A stretch of DNA of 64,000 nt, taken from positions 12,187,281-12,251,280 of the forward strand of contig NC_059373.1 in NCBI RefSeq assembly GCF_019703515.2. Reading direction: 5' to 3'. Within the stretch, counting starts at the first letter, position 1. Each line of letters begins with the position of its first letter. Positions 41,094 to 52,646 of the stretch are shown here, piece after piece. The stretch is from Myxocyprinus asiaticus. Its lineage: Eukaryota; Chordata; Actinopteri; Cypriniformes; Catostomidae. Below the pieces are notes generated by a model. It was not told where the DNA came from, ran no database searches, and was given only the letters and a program-made list of their open reading frames with translations. Made by a program: the position numbers and the translations under genes.

Positions 41094-42553
41094 TTCAAAA
41101 CCTAGCGAGCTGCCTCGCTGCCTACTGCCTACATAGGCAGCTACCTTCTAAGGCAACATCTGAACCATCATGAACCCTCATAAGTGACCATTTAGAACAG
41201 TCTACATAGGCAACAACTCCGCAAGGCAAACAAATAGCGCTTTACCTGGGACACTTGATTCGCAATTGATTTCAACATAGTTTGACGTTAGCATGTTGCT
41301 AAGCTAACAGCATGATAATCTAATAGCATAGAAATACACAGCACACACAACATTTGTGTTAAAAAATCCATTTTAACTACACTGAACTATTTCATTGATA
41401 TTTTCAGTGAAATATAATGTATTTATAATCAACATTTCTCTTGCCTCGTCCTTGTTATTCAATGGATAGACAGCTAACTTCTAAGGCAGCATCCTAACCA
41501 TCATGGGCTTTTAATAGTGACTAATTTGGAATGCTCTACATAGACAGTAACATGCAATTCAAATAGAGCTTTGCATGGGAGACTCGTCTTGCAATTTATT
41601 TTAACAGAGTTTGATGTTAGCATGTTGCTAAGCTAACAACGTGATACTCTAATAAGCATGAAATTTGATGCATGAATGATGTTTATTATTTATTTTTAAA
41701 TGAAATTTCTCTTGCCTCGTCCGGCATTTATTCAATGCATACACAGCATTCTAACTGAAATGGACCCTCATTAGTGAGAGATTTGTAACGCTTTACATAC
41801 ACAGCAACTCGGCACGCCACAGAAATAGAGCTCCGAACGGGAGACTCCTCTCGCAATTGATTTTAATTGATTTTGAGTTTGATGCTAGCATGTTGCTAAG
41901 CTAACAATGTGATACTCTTATAAGCATAAAAATACACAGCTCGCACAAATATGGGGCCAAATATTGAATTTTAACTACAATTAACTGTTTTATCGATACT
42001 TTTCAGTATCGAATGAAATATAATTTATTTATAATCAGTATTTCTCTTGCTTCGTCTGCCATTTATTCAATACAAAGGCAGATACCTTCAAAGGCAGTGT
42101 CCTAACAATCATGGACCCTCATTAGTGACTGATTAGGAATGCTTTCTATACTGTACCCTACAACTCCGCACGCCACAGAAATATCGTTCCGCACAGGAGA
42201 TGCAACAGGCAACTGATTTCAATAGAGTTTGAGGTTAACATGTTGCTAGGCTAAGAATGTGATACTAGCATAAAAATGCACACCACACACAGAAATATTG
42301 GGATAAATAATCAATTTTAACTACACTGAACTATTTTATTGATACTTTTCAGTATCGTATGAAATATAATTAATTTATAATCAACATTTTTCTCATCTTC
42401 TCCATATTTTTTAATGCATTCTGGGGCATAAAGGATACATGCAATGCTGACTTAGAATTTGGCCAAAACGAGGCATCTTAAGAGGTTGAATAATTAAGTT
42501 GCCTACCTTTTGATTAAAATGCTGCCTCCATAGGCAGCTCACTAGGATTTTGA
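41094..42553. mobile_element. TIR element built around a four-copy internal tandem array
   Basis: The left end TTTCAAAACCTAGCGAGCTG with CTACATAGGCAG is mirrored at the right by CTGCCTCCATAGGCAGCTCA followed by CTAGGATTTTGA, enclosing 1.46 kb. The interior is four diverged tandem units anchored by GCATGTTGCTAAGCTAA at 41291, 41620, 41888 and (variant) 42239. Each unit also contains CAT-CC-AACCATCATGG-CC, a short GGGAGACTC word, and CAATTGATTT-type words. There is no coding capacity. The TIRs mark a non-autonomous DNA transposon; the array is unusual for its interior. Confidence 0.72.
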
Positions 42554-43491
42554 CATTGAGCAAATGTATACACAAGTATGGGACTATATACACAAATACA
42601 TCAACACACACACACAAATATTTACAGAAACAAGCGCACACACGAACACACCCACAGACACCGTAGAAGAATGAATTTCACAGCCAGGCAGCAGATGCTC
42701 GCGCATGTGTGTCAGTGCGCAGAAATGTCAGATATTAAAATCTTGTGACTCTCAGGGGATTGGAGGGTATAATTTTGTCACCGTTTCATTATGACTGTGA
42801 GATTGTAATTGTTGTGGCTTACCTGATATGGTTCGGTGGCATATGTGTGTGTGTTTCTGTGTTTTCATGTTCACACGTTCAGCCGATGCCATGGACTGAG
42901 ACGGCAGCGTACAGATGGACGGTTGACACTGGCACAAGGAGAAAGTATAAAGTCGAGTAGACAGGAAGAAAAAACGAGGGAGTCAAAAAATACATCATCA
43001 TCATTCTCGCTGACACTGTTGGTCTTGACCTTAACAGGCTGGAGTGTTGTCAGAGGCAGCAGAAAGGCCTGATGAGAGAGGCAGGCATGTCTGCAGGCAC
43101 AGGACTCATTCAGCTGTAGAGGCTGCGCTGCATCTAAACGCGCCACAACTCATGCACAAATAACAATCTCAACACAGCTGAGGCATGTTATTAAATATTT
43201 CATATGACTGTGATCAAATTGTCTCCACATTCACTGTGTTTTACACAATTTCTGGAACTTTCTGGTGCTTTAAACCTGTAGCATCCCAGTTTTGTGAGGT
43301 ACAGTACAGTATTTCTCCCTTACACAGTAAAACATGTTTATAAGCTCACCTAAAATGTACAGCATCTAAAATAGCCGGTTTTATTCAAGTGAAATACTGT
43401 AAATTGTTTAATATGACTAAAGAAACCTGACTTCATTGGGTCACACAAATGCAATACATTTTTAAGGGTCAGATCAGGCTAAAATATAACC
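42554..43491. other. Intergenic, short CA-rich patches
   Basis: CA-rich words at 42603-42650 and TG at 42846-42854. A more GC-rich stretch at 42880-43150 gives overlapping sense and antisense ORFs of 61-91 codons with no recognisable domain. No element ends identified. Confidence 0.5.
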
Positions 43492-44028
43492 TTAAAGAGA
43501 TAGTTTACCCAAAAATGAAAGTTCACTAATCATTTACTCACCCTCATGTTGTTCCAAAAACATACAGTATGATTTTTGTCTTCTTTCATCTGTGGAACAC
43601 AAAAGGAGATGTTTGAAGAATTTTCAAGCTGGTCTTTGCCACCAAAGTTTAGTTTGAATTTGCAGAAACACAAAATATTTTTAGGCTATGACAGAGGGGA
43701 AGATTATTAGTGAAGTCTAATCCTCTGAACAGTCTGTTCCTCACACAAAGCTGTTGTATGGCTTCAGAAGACTTTGAATACAGCATATGGATTACTTTTA
43801 TGGTGCTTTTATTGAGCTTTTTGTACTTTTTTTTTTTTTTTTGGAGCTTGACAGCCCTTGGTCACTATATGATTTTGTTTTCTGGAAAAGAGCAGTGTGA
43901 ACATTCTGCTAAGCCTTTTTTTATTTTATTTTTTTAAATAAAGAAAAGAAAGTCATACGGGTTTGCAATGACATTAGGGTGAGTAAATCATGACAGAATT
44001 TTCATTATTGCATGAACTATTCCTTTAA
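43492..44028. mobile_element. Palindromic MITE (TTAAAGAGATAGTTTACCC ends)
   Basis: Left end TTAAAGAGATAGTTTACCCA with CATTTACTCACCCTCATG is mirrored by ATTAGGGTGAGTAAATCATG and TGAACTATTCCTTTAA. The whole 537 bp is largely foldback. The TTAAAGG(G/A)ATAGTT-CACCC end is a hallmark of a very abundant fish MITE. Partial relatives lie at 47180-47372, 50129-50682 and 51560-51862. No transposase. Confidence 0.8.
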
Positions 44029-44901
44029 GGTAACAACTGCACATTTTCACATTTTACAGTTTCATTGTGCAATGCTAAAGAGCAATTTTCAACCAACTTG
44101 TAATAAGTACACACAATAAACAACATATAAACAATCTCTGACACTGTGAGCTTATATAGAGTACACAGGATTTCTCAGTCTTGCATCTTATTGAGTCACC
44201 CAACAACAAATATAGTGTGTACTTGTTCCTCAGAAAATCACGGAGAGCCAATTCTCCCATAGGACATAGGACAAGCTCTGATCTAGCCAAAACCTCATAT
44301 GATCATTCCACAATACAGACCACCCATTCCTTTGTTGGTCACACTTCACATGCATTCACACACAAACACACACAAAAGTGTATTTCACACAGTGTCAACA
44401 CACGTCTTATGTCTTCCCACATGAAATCTGGGATGCATTTTACACTTTTTTCATTTGGACATTTATTTTACAATACTTCCTTTCATTTCTGTGCCATGCT
44501 CTGCATCTTGAGGAAGTCCCAGAAGAGGAGAGGAACCATTAAAAGTGTATTATAAAAATATTATTGACCTTTGAGATGTGACACTAGACCAGCCTTACAC
44601 TGGGTTTTAAGACTTGATGCCTGTTCCTTAGATTATCAACATATGCCAGTCTTAATAAATGTTCTGTCACTTTATTAAAACATTTTAAGTACAACAGTAT
44701 AATTTTTATGGTCCCATAAAGGTGGAGGTAGCACATATTAATTTGTTCATGCACAGTGAACTTTTCTAGCACTATGCAATAGGTTACGCAATTAATTTCT
44801 GCTTAGCCTGAACTACTGGCCATGTATTTTAACCTTTTACCTGCACACCTTGTAACTCAACTTTTTATCAGACCTTTCCTTAGTGCCTTCTAAGTGTCAC
44901 T
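44029..44901. other. Intergenic, nothing recognised
   Basis: Non-coding. The 124-codon ORF at 44181-44555 is His/Ser/Thr-rich low-complexity sequence over CACA-rich DNA and is not called. Confidence 0.55.
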
Positions 44902-44923
44902 TTGTGTGTGTGTGTGTGTGTGT
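44902..44923. repeat. (TG)n microsatellite
   Basis: A short TG run followed by T's. Confidence 0.9.
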
Positions 44924-45755
44924 TTTTTCAAAAGTAGCTAAATCCGTTCCTGGACCTTCCTGGGCGACGATGATCCACGGTAGGGGCATGTTGCTCTGTC
45001 ACAACTGGTAAAATAAATTGTGTGTTTTTAACTCAGATTACGCAAAAAAAATGCAATTTTACCATCTTGTATAGCTAATGCGCATGCGCGTTCCCGAGAT
45101 TAAGAGGCGATTTCTGTATCTGGTGATTGGTTATTTTACCTGTAAGGCGGGGCTTCCTTTCTACATCTGTTGACTGTTGGCTGTTGTTGGGCGTTCCAAT
45201 TTCTCCCAATCATTTTAATAGAAGTCTCTGTTTTGACAAGCAGGAAATGTTCATAGAACAATGATGTCACTTGACATCACCAATGAACAGTCCTTGAAAT
45301 GGTCTATAGACAATTAACTTTACATATAAACAACAGAAGTCTATGGAATGTCAGGATTATCTCAGTAATTGTAGATATTTGTGTGTAACAGTTACATGTA
45401 CATTTTTGCATGTTGGAAACATAAAATACAGTATCTGAAATGTAACATATCAGTGTATTCATGCCATCTAATACATAGGCATTTTTGAGTATGTACAGCT
45501 TTAGAGATGTACAAATCTTTACGAATCCACTGGTCGTAACTGAAATTCAATTACGGGACTTTTAGAACTGACAAAATCCCATTACAGGACTTTTATGTAT
45601 CAGTGAATAAAAAAGAAACATTGTCAGAGAAAGCATGTTAATGGCATGTTTTTTGTATAAATAACATCCAGATAGGACTTAAAAATGTTTAATCATTTGG
45701 AATCTTTTTGAATTTAATTATCAAATCTTAAAAACTATAATATTTTCAGCTAGGT
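44924..45755. other. Intergenic, nothing firmly recognised
   Basis: Contains a palindromic GCGCATGCGC at about 45081 (perfect NRF1-type word) and AATTTTACCATCTTGTAT at about 45054. These may belong to a dispersed repeat, but no ends could be set. Confidence 0.45.
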
Positions 45756-46032
45756 AAATGTGTGTGTGTGTGTGTGTGGGTGTGTGTGTGTGTGTGGGTG
45801 GGTGGGTTTGGGTGCTTTATGAGGACATTTTTTTAGGTTACAAACTGGTAATTACAAGGGTATTATGCTATAAATGTGGTTTATGAGGACATTTCTAGTG
45901 TCCCCATAATTCAAATCACTGAAAACATTACGGGTAGGGTTAGGTTTACAGGATAGAATCTATAGTTCGTACAGTATAAAAATCATTATGTCAATGGAGA
46001 GTCCTCATAAGGATAGCCACACCAACATGTGT

Positions 46033-46075
<43 letters not shown>
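45756..46075 (+). repeat. Fish dispersed repeat flanked by (TG)n tracts
   Basis: TG runs at 45759-45800 and 46028-46074 bracket a core starting GGGTGCTTTATGAGGACATT (45810). It contains a second TTTATGAGGACATTTCTAGT (45881), GTCCCCATAATTCAAATCAC, and GTTCGTACAGTATAAAAATC (45966). This core-plus-TG arrangement is one I associate with many copies in cyprinid genomes. Mechanism of spread unknown; no coding sequence. Confidence 0.6.
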
Positions 46076-46360
46076 CCAAAAGTCATGTTTTCTCTTAATT
46101 AGCCAACATTGATTAACATTATTGGTCCTGGAACACACATTCCTTTTAAACAATTATAGACCAAACCATTACCAACCCCTGAAATCAGAGAAAAATAATA
46201 AGATTGATTAGGATGTTGTTCAAACTTCTAACCCCAGCCTTAAGCCTAACCCTAACCCTTAAATCTGATTGGGTGGTAGGAATGTTGTTTCAGGACCAGT
46301 AAGGCTGTTGATACATGTCCAACTTGGGTAAACCTGATTGTGGTTCATGAACTGGAGGTT
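46076..46360. other. Intergenic
   Basis: Includes a short telomere-like AACCCTAACCC word near 46247, common in degenerate fish repeats. No gene seen. Confidence 0.5.
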
Positions 46361-46500
46361 TACTAAGATCGGCCATTACATTGTGCCTTTGAGTAACACA
46401 CTTAACCCCAGGTTATTCCCTTTACTAACTGAACTGTACTTACTGCACTGTAAGTCACTTTGGAAACAATCCATCTGCTTAAATTCAAATAACCAAATCC
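46361..46500 (+). mobile_element. SINE body and L2-type tail, head lost
   Basis: CATTGTGCCTTTGAGTAACA, then ACTTAACCCCAGGTT and CTGCACTGTAAGTCACTTTG match the body and tail layout of a tRNA-derived SINE that ends in the L2-like tail seen at 63920-63976. The tRNA head is not recognisable here. Confidence 0.5.
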
Positions 46501-47179
46501 ACCAGCCTCCCCTGTCCCTGCCCAGCTCCATGTTGTTCTGTAATGATGTTTCAGAGTTCTAAGAAAGAGATCTTCCTCTCTTTAATATCATCACATCTCC
46601 CTGCACAAAATATGCTAAACACAGCCTTAAACAAACACATTTACCGTTCATGCCCCCCATTTAGTTCAGCTGAGCATCTGTATCTAATCATTTGTCCACA
46701 TGGAGCAAAAATGAAAGAGAAACAGCGGGGTGATCAAAAGCTGCACACCACATGACAGCATGAGATCAGGCCGATTTTTTTGTACCAGTAGGAGTCGGGG
46801 AGCCCAGGGCGGGGTTTCTTTTATGGCTCAACTCTACAGCACAAAAAGAGAGTGAATATGAAAAAGACAGAGGGTAAGAGAGAGACAGTGGTAAGTGTGG
46901 TATGAGTTAGATCCGGTTCTCCATGGTAAATGGTGAAGAGACAGATAGTAAGTGGACGCAAGAGAGGGTGTAATGAGAGGTCATCCACAGGCCAAAGAAA
47001 GGCCACAGGGACAAGAGCATGAGGACTCCCCCTTCCCATCTCCCCCAGTCCTCTCGCTTTTTTACCATACTGTTTTTCTCCATGTCTTTGATCTCACTTT
47101 TAACAGTCAGCTGGTATCATTAGATCAAATGTTCTCTCCTTCCATGTACTGTAGAATAGAAGGATGATATCTCTCACTT
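46501..47179. other. Intergenic, nothing recognised
   Basis: Non-coding, with C-rich and AG-rich patches that give antisense ORFs. No repeats or exons called. Confidence 0.5.
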
Positions 47180-47372
47180 TCAGTCAAAACTGTATGACTT
47201 TCTTCCGTGGAACACACAAAAGGAGATTTGAAGCAGAATGCGAGTTTCAGTCACCAATCACTTGTATTGTATGGAAGAAAGATGCAATGAAAGCCAATGG
47301 TGACTGAGGATAATATTCTGTCTAACATCTACTTTTCTGTTCTAGGGAGGAAAGAAAGTAATTCGGGTTTTG
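47180..47372. mobile_element. MITE fragment related to the 43.5-kb element
   Basis: Contains AACTGTATGACTTTCTTCCG with GTGGAACACACAAAAGGAGA and, near the far end, GAAAGAAAGTAATTCGGGTT, matching the internal arms of that foldback family. The terminal ends are missing. Confidence 0.45.
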
Positions 47373-47859
47373 AACAACCCCCAAGGGTTCGGGGGCGGGG
47401 TTGTGGTTACGAAAGTGGGCCAAGCTTATGACTGTGGATCCGGGCCTGAGTGCAACACTCTATTAGTTGATCTATCACACAATTTTATCACACTTGAACA
47501 ACCATATACATGTAGTTAGATATGCACAAGTCATGCAATAAAGTAAAAGTGTTTAGGTTTTATAAGATATTCTAAAATAATCAGAAGACAATCTGCCATT
47601 GTACTCGCTATTGTTGCAACTCTAGTGTTCATTTCCCCATGATAGTGCTGCAATACGCACAACGAGCCGCGCGAAAATAATTTAGCAAAAATGTAGGTAT
47701 AGTAGCGTGATTCAATGAGACCAGGTTGTCAAAAATATGACACCCCTGCTCATGTTTTCTCTATTTTATGGTCTTTGTGTCCTCCTGCAACATTTAGATG
47801 TGTGTTGAAAATATAAAGTGTCTCTTTCTCTCTCAGTAACATAGTTCATCCCAGCTGAA
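47373..47859. other. Intergenic, nothing recognised
   Basis: Non-coding sequence with a GGGGGCGGGG patch near 47390. No gene or element called. Confidence 0.5.
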
Positions 47860-48140
47860 AACAGAGTCAATCTGTCAAATTCAGAAAGAGAGACCCACAT
47901 TGGCACCAGCTGAGGACTTCAAAGGCAGGCCACTCAGGTAAGCACTCCAGAAATAGTCCCCATTTATCTAAGATGTTTCTCTTAGCTGAGCTTCAGAAGG
48001 GACTCAAAAGAGACTACATTAACTGCTGGTGCAGCTTCCCTTCAAGTGCTCAATGTTCTTTCAATATTGTTGCAAGCTCTCATGGAGTTTGTAACTGAAT
48101 TTTATGACACCATGATGAAGGATCTAATTTTCAATAAACA
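47860..48140. promoter_or_regulatory. Candidate conserved regulatory element F
   Basis: Non-repetitive, with CCAGCTGAGGACTTCAAAGG, TAACTGCTGGTGCAGCTTCC, and a CAATTAATGG word at the right edge. It also has a donor-like CACTCAG|GTAAGC at 47937/47938, which could mark a non-coding exon. Weakly supported. Confidence 0.25.
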
Positions 48141-48551
48141 AGCATAGTGATGATTATGGTGGCAATTAATGGGATAAGTATGACAATAACAATAATAATC
48201 AGAGGAAGAACATTTAGCTACATTTATTTAATGGCTTTCTGGAATACTTGATCTTGATTGGTTAGATAATTTGCATAAGGACTGATGACATAATGACTTG
48301 TCCCCAGCAACCAATTTCCTACATACTGTAACTGTGCTAGTTTTTATGTTTTTAATAAAATAATTTCAACTAAAATCAATGCTTCATGTCCATTTAGCTA
48401 TTTTTTCGTAAGTAGCCGTTTAACAAGGGTTTCATGCCAGGGTTCCTTATAACCCTGTCAGGGTTTAATTTTGTGATAATGACCAGCTAACCAGCATTAT
48501 CCCTCTTGTTTTTTCTCAGCTGACCCTGAAACATTTACAGAGTTCGATCTG
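48141..48551. other. Intergenic, nothing recognised
   Basis: AT-rich non-coding sequence. Confidence 0.5.
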
Positions 48552-48690
48552 GGATTTGTGGCCTAGCAGTTAGTGCAAGTTTGAATCCTGCTCACAACTT
48601 CTGCAGATCCTGTTTTCTCTCCATTACTTTGTGTCCTCTCAATACTGTGTATATTGATAAACGTGGACAAAAATAATAAAAAAACAAACA
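48552..48690 (+). mobile_element. tRNA-derived SINE remnant
   Basis: GTGGCCTAGCAGTTAGTGCA resembles a Pol III A box and GTTTGAATCC a B box (spacing slightly short, suggesting a deletion). An AATAA-rich tail follows at 48675. Family unclear. Confidence 0.42.
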
Positions 48691-48879
48691 TTTACTGTAT
48701 GTACATTATACATTAACTGTACAAGAAAATGCTCCTTATTAGTGATAACTACTTCAGTAGAAGAAGATAAAGTAGAAAAAACATGCACAGAAGTGATGTT
48801 ATGGCGTTTAATTGTTATTCATGAAAATATTTTAACATGTCATAAGTACTTGCTAAATCCAGTTCCTTTAGGTTCCACT
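48691..48879. other. Intergenic
   Basis: AT-rich, nothing recognised. Confidence 0.5.
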
Positions 48880-49230
48880 GAGAGATAGCTTCATCAGTTT
48901 CACTAGTGTCACCCAATGTGTCATCTCTGCTTAGGCCCAGCACAGCACTGAATAACTGCTAACAGGATCTCTGCCTTTAAACTGGGAGATGAGACAGATC
49001 TTGTTGGACAAACAGCGCTGGAAGAACAAATGTCGGCAGTATAACTTAACGAACGCGCTAATGAACACAAGAGGGGATTTAACAAACACGTTAACGAATG
49101 AGAAAAGAAACGGAAGGTGTAATCAGTAATATGCGACGCACATTCTCTTTTGTGTGTGAAAATGCTAAACCATTTTAATCCGTTTCCTGTGATAATTGGT
49201 TTCTGATGCGCCATTTATCTTTATCTCCCC
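48880..49230. promoter_or_regulatory. Candidate conserved regulatory element G
   Basis: Non-repetitive, with CACGTTAACGAATG (about 49087), GGTGTAATCAGTAATATGCG (about 49115), CCATTTTAATCCG and CCATTTATCTTTATC. Composition is balanced relative to flanks. An enhancer role is only inferred. Confidence 0.28.
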
Positions 49231-49944
49231 TTCTCCCTCCTTTTTCTCTTTCTCTCTGTCTCACTGACATGGCAAGTCTCCATCCCCTAGTTATTTTAAT
49301 TATGTAACAATATCCAATTTGACAAATCTCAAAATGTGATGAAAACAAAAAGTGTTTAGTCTTGATAGCTTGTTACACACCTGACAATTTCCTTTGTCCG
49401 TTGTTGAGTGGCGAGATCTAAAACAACATTTATTTATTTATTTATTATTTATTTCAAGAGAGAGAGATTAGGGGACGCATGTATGTTTAGTGCTTTGCGA
49501 TGTCACAATGACAACTGTTTCCTAGAAATAAAAGTAAGCTGCAGTTGCATCAGTGTTTGTAATCATAGCAGTATTTGATGTATATCCAAATAAACCAATG
49601 TGTGCTTAATTGACCCATGTAAAGTATGCATATTACAGGGATCTATCCAAAATCAGGAAATCATTTTTAAAACTATAAATTAGTTTCCCAATTACGGTGT
49701 GGTTCAGTGATGAAAACCAAAGGTTTACACGTACAAGTCGACGTGAAATGTAATTTGCAACACATATTACTTCTGTAATGTGATAGAAATCATTCAACAT
49801 TGAACGCTCCAGATGGAGCCAGATTAAATGCAAGTTTTCAACTGATTGTGGAGGACAACTCCCCTCCAAAACCAATGCCAGCACCATCTTTTAAGGAGGC
49901 ATTTTGACCGGTATGTAGAGGCTAAAGGGCAAGTTCAATTTCAA

Positions 49945-49948
<4 letters not shown>
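49231..49948. other. Intergenic; short (TTTA)n at 49428-49455
   Basis: Non-coding sequence with a small tetranucleotide repeat. Nothing else recognised. Confidence 0.5.

Positions 49949-50014
<66 letters not shown>
49949..50014. repeat. (TA)n microsatellite, 66 bp
   Basis: The longest pure TA tract in the window. Confidence 0.95.
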
Positions 50015-50019
<5 letters not shown>

Positions 50020-50128
50020 TGGCAAATGACTGTATTTCTTTGTTGCACCATAATTAAATTACTGCATTAAATAACGATCCATACAAATCCATTGGTTAAA
50101 TCCACTGAATTTAAAATGTCTTTAAAAG

Positions 50129-50682
50129 AAATATGATAGGTTTGGGTGAGAAACAGATCAATATTTAAGTCCTTTTTTACAGTAAATCTCCACTTTCACT
50201 TTCTTCTTTTGTTTTTTGGCGATTTGCATTCTTCGAGCATATCGCCACCTATATGATAGGTGTGGGTGAGAAATAGATCAACATTTTTATTTTACTTTTT
50301 ACTATATATCTACACTTTCACTTTCATCTTTTGTTTTTGTCAATTCATATTCTTCATGCATATCACCACCTGGGGGGATAATTCATAGTAAAAAGGGACT
50401 TAATACTGATCTGTTTCTCACCCACATCTATTATATCACTTCTGAAGACATGGATTTAACCACTGGAGTCTTATGGGTTGCTTTTATGCTGCATTTATGT
50501 CCTTTTTGGAGCTTCAAAGTTGTGGACACATTTGCTTGCATTGTATGGACCTACAGTGCTGAGATATTCTTCTAAAAATCTTGATTTGTGTTCAGCAGAA
50601 GAAAGTCATACACATGTGGGGATGGCATGAGGGTGAGTAAATGATGAGAGAATTTAAAATTTTGGGTGTACTATCCCTTTAA
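50129..50682. mobile_element. MITE with inverted arms and internal 120-bp duplication
   Basis: ATATGATAGG(T/G)TGGGTGAGAA occurs at 50131 and 50251 (120-bp direct repeat). Its inverted form, GATCTGTTTCTCACCCACAT, is at about 50411. The right end GAGGGTGAGTAAATGATGAG and GTACTATCCCTTTAA matches the 43.5-kb MITE family end. The left terminus is missing or diverged. Confidence 0.62.
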
Positions 50683-50929
50683 CTAATGGCATGCATGGCC
50701 TAGGTGGCATCAGCTAAAAGGAAAATCAGTTTAAAGGCAAGGCAGGGCAAGTTATTACATTTTAATGAAAGATCAAGTTTTTTTTTCCCTTAGGAAAAAC
50801 ATTTACTGATGATTCATATACAATAAGACCCCAAACAAAGAAAGTAAATAAGGTAAATTTTGATTTCATGTTGACTCTAAGTAGCCGCCGCTTAATTTCA
50901 GACATGTGTTCAAATAAAGACTTGATTCG
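50683..50929. other. Intergenic
   Basis: Non-coding; nothing recognised. Confidence 0.5.
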
Positions 50930-51380
50930 AGAGCTTGTAACAGTGGAGATGTCTCTCAGCCTGCAGTGTCTCTTTGATGTGTTGCCAACAAACCGTCCCT
51001 GACAGCCCCTAGCCCCACTCGCCATTGTTCCCCCTGATTAATTGAGATGCGCAAACATTGACAGAACTCATTTACTGTTTTGGAGAGGTGTGTTCCCCTC
51101 TGCATTACACAAATTTTTTACAATAATACAAACACACTTGCGGATGCACACACAGAAATGCACACACCATTCCTACTTGAGACACTGATTGCTTTTAAAG
51201 CGGAGAACCTGTTTGAGGCATTTATGTGGATGCTGAAACATGATTTGAGATTGATTTGATTTAAAGAGTGAGAAGAGCTTCCAACGCTTTTTAGTTGTGC
51301 GTTGTGAATGCACGGGCCCCCAAAGTATGACAACGCTGCTAATGAATTTCAATAATTTCAATATCACCATTTCAGATTTC
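50930..51380. promoter_or_regulatory. Candidate conserved regulatory element H
   Basis: Includes CCCCTGATTAATTGAGATGC (about 51031), GCAAACATTGACAGAACTCA (about 51051), GCTGCTAATGAATTTC and TTTCAATATCACCATTTCAG (51358). Non-repetitive with homeodomain-type words. Untested inference. Confidence 0.33.
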
Positions 51381-51559
51381 AGAGAATCTGATTCCCTATG
51401 GGCTTATGAAATCCAAATTGTAGTTTTGTGGCTATGGGCTTTGAAGCAATCTATATCCTAGTGTACTCAAGAAAGTTGACAAAATTAGCCTTGAGAAGAT
51501 GTACACATTTAAAATGTAAAGTCCTTTACTTCCAAGAAAACAGACCAAAAATCTGAAAA

Positions 51560-51862
51560 TCTATACTTTAACTTTCACTTCCACATTCTGGTGTGGAAGT
51601 GACTTTCACTTTCACATTTAGCCACCTACTGGTTGGGGCTTGTCAAAGGTGGAAATTTATAGTAAAAAAAGAACTTAAATATTGATCTGTTTCTTACCCA
51701 CACCAATCATATCACTTCTGAAGATGTGATTCTTAGATTCTTAGATATTCTTCTAAAAATCATTGTTTGTGTTCTGCAAAAGAAAGAAAGTCATACACAT
51801 CTGGGATGGCATGAGAGTAAATGATGTGAGAATTTTCATTTTTGGGTGAACTATTCCTTTAA
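51560..51862. mobile_element. Half of a palindromic MITE, same family as 50.1 kb
   Basis: ATTGATCTGTTTCTTACCCA with CAATCATATCACTTCTGAAG (about 51680) matches the 50.4-kb arm. The end GGGTGAACTATTCCTTTAA (51844-51862) is intact. The left arm is missing. A local CACTTTCACTTCC/GGAAGTGACTTTCAC inversion sits at 51570-51615. Confidence 0.6.
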
Positions 51863-52554
51863 GTAGATATGATGGCTTCAACAGAAGCACCATCACCCAC
51901 TATCAATATCCATTGCTAACACTCTGCCACACCTTTATTGTTTTCAGTCTTTCCCTCCCTCCTTCCTTTACCATGCCTGCTCCAGGTCCTCCACCCCTTC
52001 AGCACATTTCTTTATCAGAAACAAAGACCTCCATGCCATTCTTTTCCATCTACCCCTTTCTCTCTCTCTCTTTCTGTCTCTCTTTTACCCCCTGTCTCTG
52101 CTTCAGCTGCTGTCATACTCTTCTCATTAATTCACACCTGTCATCCGGTCGCCTGGCTGTATCTCCCTGCCAGGTGACAGCTTTCCAATGACTGACAAAG
52201 GCTCTTTAGGTGAAACAGAAGATCTTTTGCAGAGCGAGTTTTGTAAAGTGCCCCTCAAATGTCACCCTTTTTCCCCCCTTCAGAGCTTGAAGCTGAGGCA
52301 AGGGCCCTTAATCGTGTGCTCAGCAGGCCAGAACAGTAAACAGAACAGAGGCCTCTTACGCCAGTCTGAGAGATGGTGCTCAATCAAAGCTCATCTCTGC
52401 TCTTATAGGCCACAGCTCTTCTAGGAGAATTTTGCTTTAAAGGTGAAGTGTGTCATTTCTGTGAGGCACCAAACAGAATTGCAAAAATAATGAACACTCC
52501 TACTGTCTGCCATTGGTCCAGCAAACAGATTGTCCCACCCTCTGCTAAATGGGC
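51863..52554. other. CT-rich intergenic sequence with possible regulatory words
   Basis: Pyrimidine-rich at 51945-52100. Then AATTCACACCTGTCATCCGG and CTGCCAGGTGACAGC (about 52170) give E-box/Zeb-like CACCTG words in inverted pairs. TTAAAGGTGAAGTGTGTCAT at 52438 resembles the start of a dispersed repeat. ORFs here are low-complexity. Confidence 0.4.
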
Positions 52555-52645
52555 TGGATGCTCAAAGGGCACAATTGTGGTACCACCTTGCAGGGTTTGA
52601 ACCTACAACTTTGGTTTACGAGCCCAGATCTTTAACCACTACACA
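52555..52645 (-). mobile_element. tRNA-like head of a truncated SINE
   Basis: On the minus strand, TGTAGTGGTTAAAGATCTGG (A-box region, from 52643) and GGTTCAAACCC (B box, about 52600) are correctly spaced for a tRNA-derived Pol III promoter. The body beyond 52555 is degraded. It sits back to back with the tail of the next SINE. Confidence 0.6.
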
Positions 52646-52646
52646 T

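Noticed and set aside
41094..42553. CRISPR-like array (regularly spaced repeats)
   Set aside because: Units are 270-350 bp, diverged and bounded by transposon TIRs in a vertebrate genome; no short identical repeats with unique spacers and no cas genes occur.
44181..44555. 124-codon plus-strand ORF
   Set aside because: His/Ser/Thr-rich translation of CACA-like sequence with no domain, splice context or codon pattern of a gene.
45079..45090. Perfect GCGCATGCGC (NRF1-type) site suggesting a promoter
   Set aside because: Isolated, with no CpG island or exon nearby, and probably part of a dispersed repeat.
46240..46262. Interstitial telomeric repeat (CTAACCCTAACCC)
   Set aside because: Only about two units; such words are frequent in decayed fish repeats.
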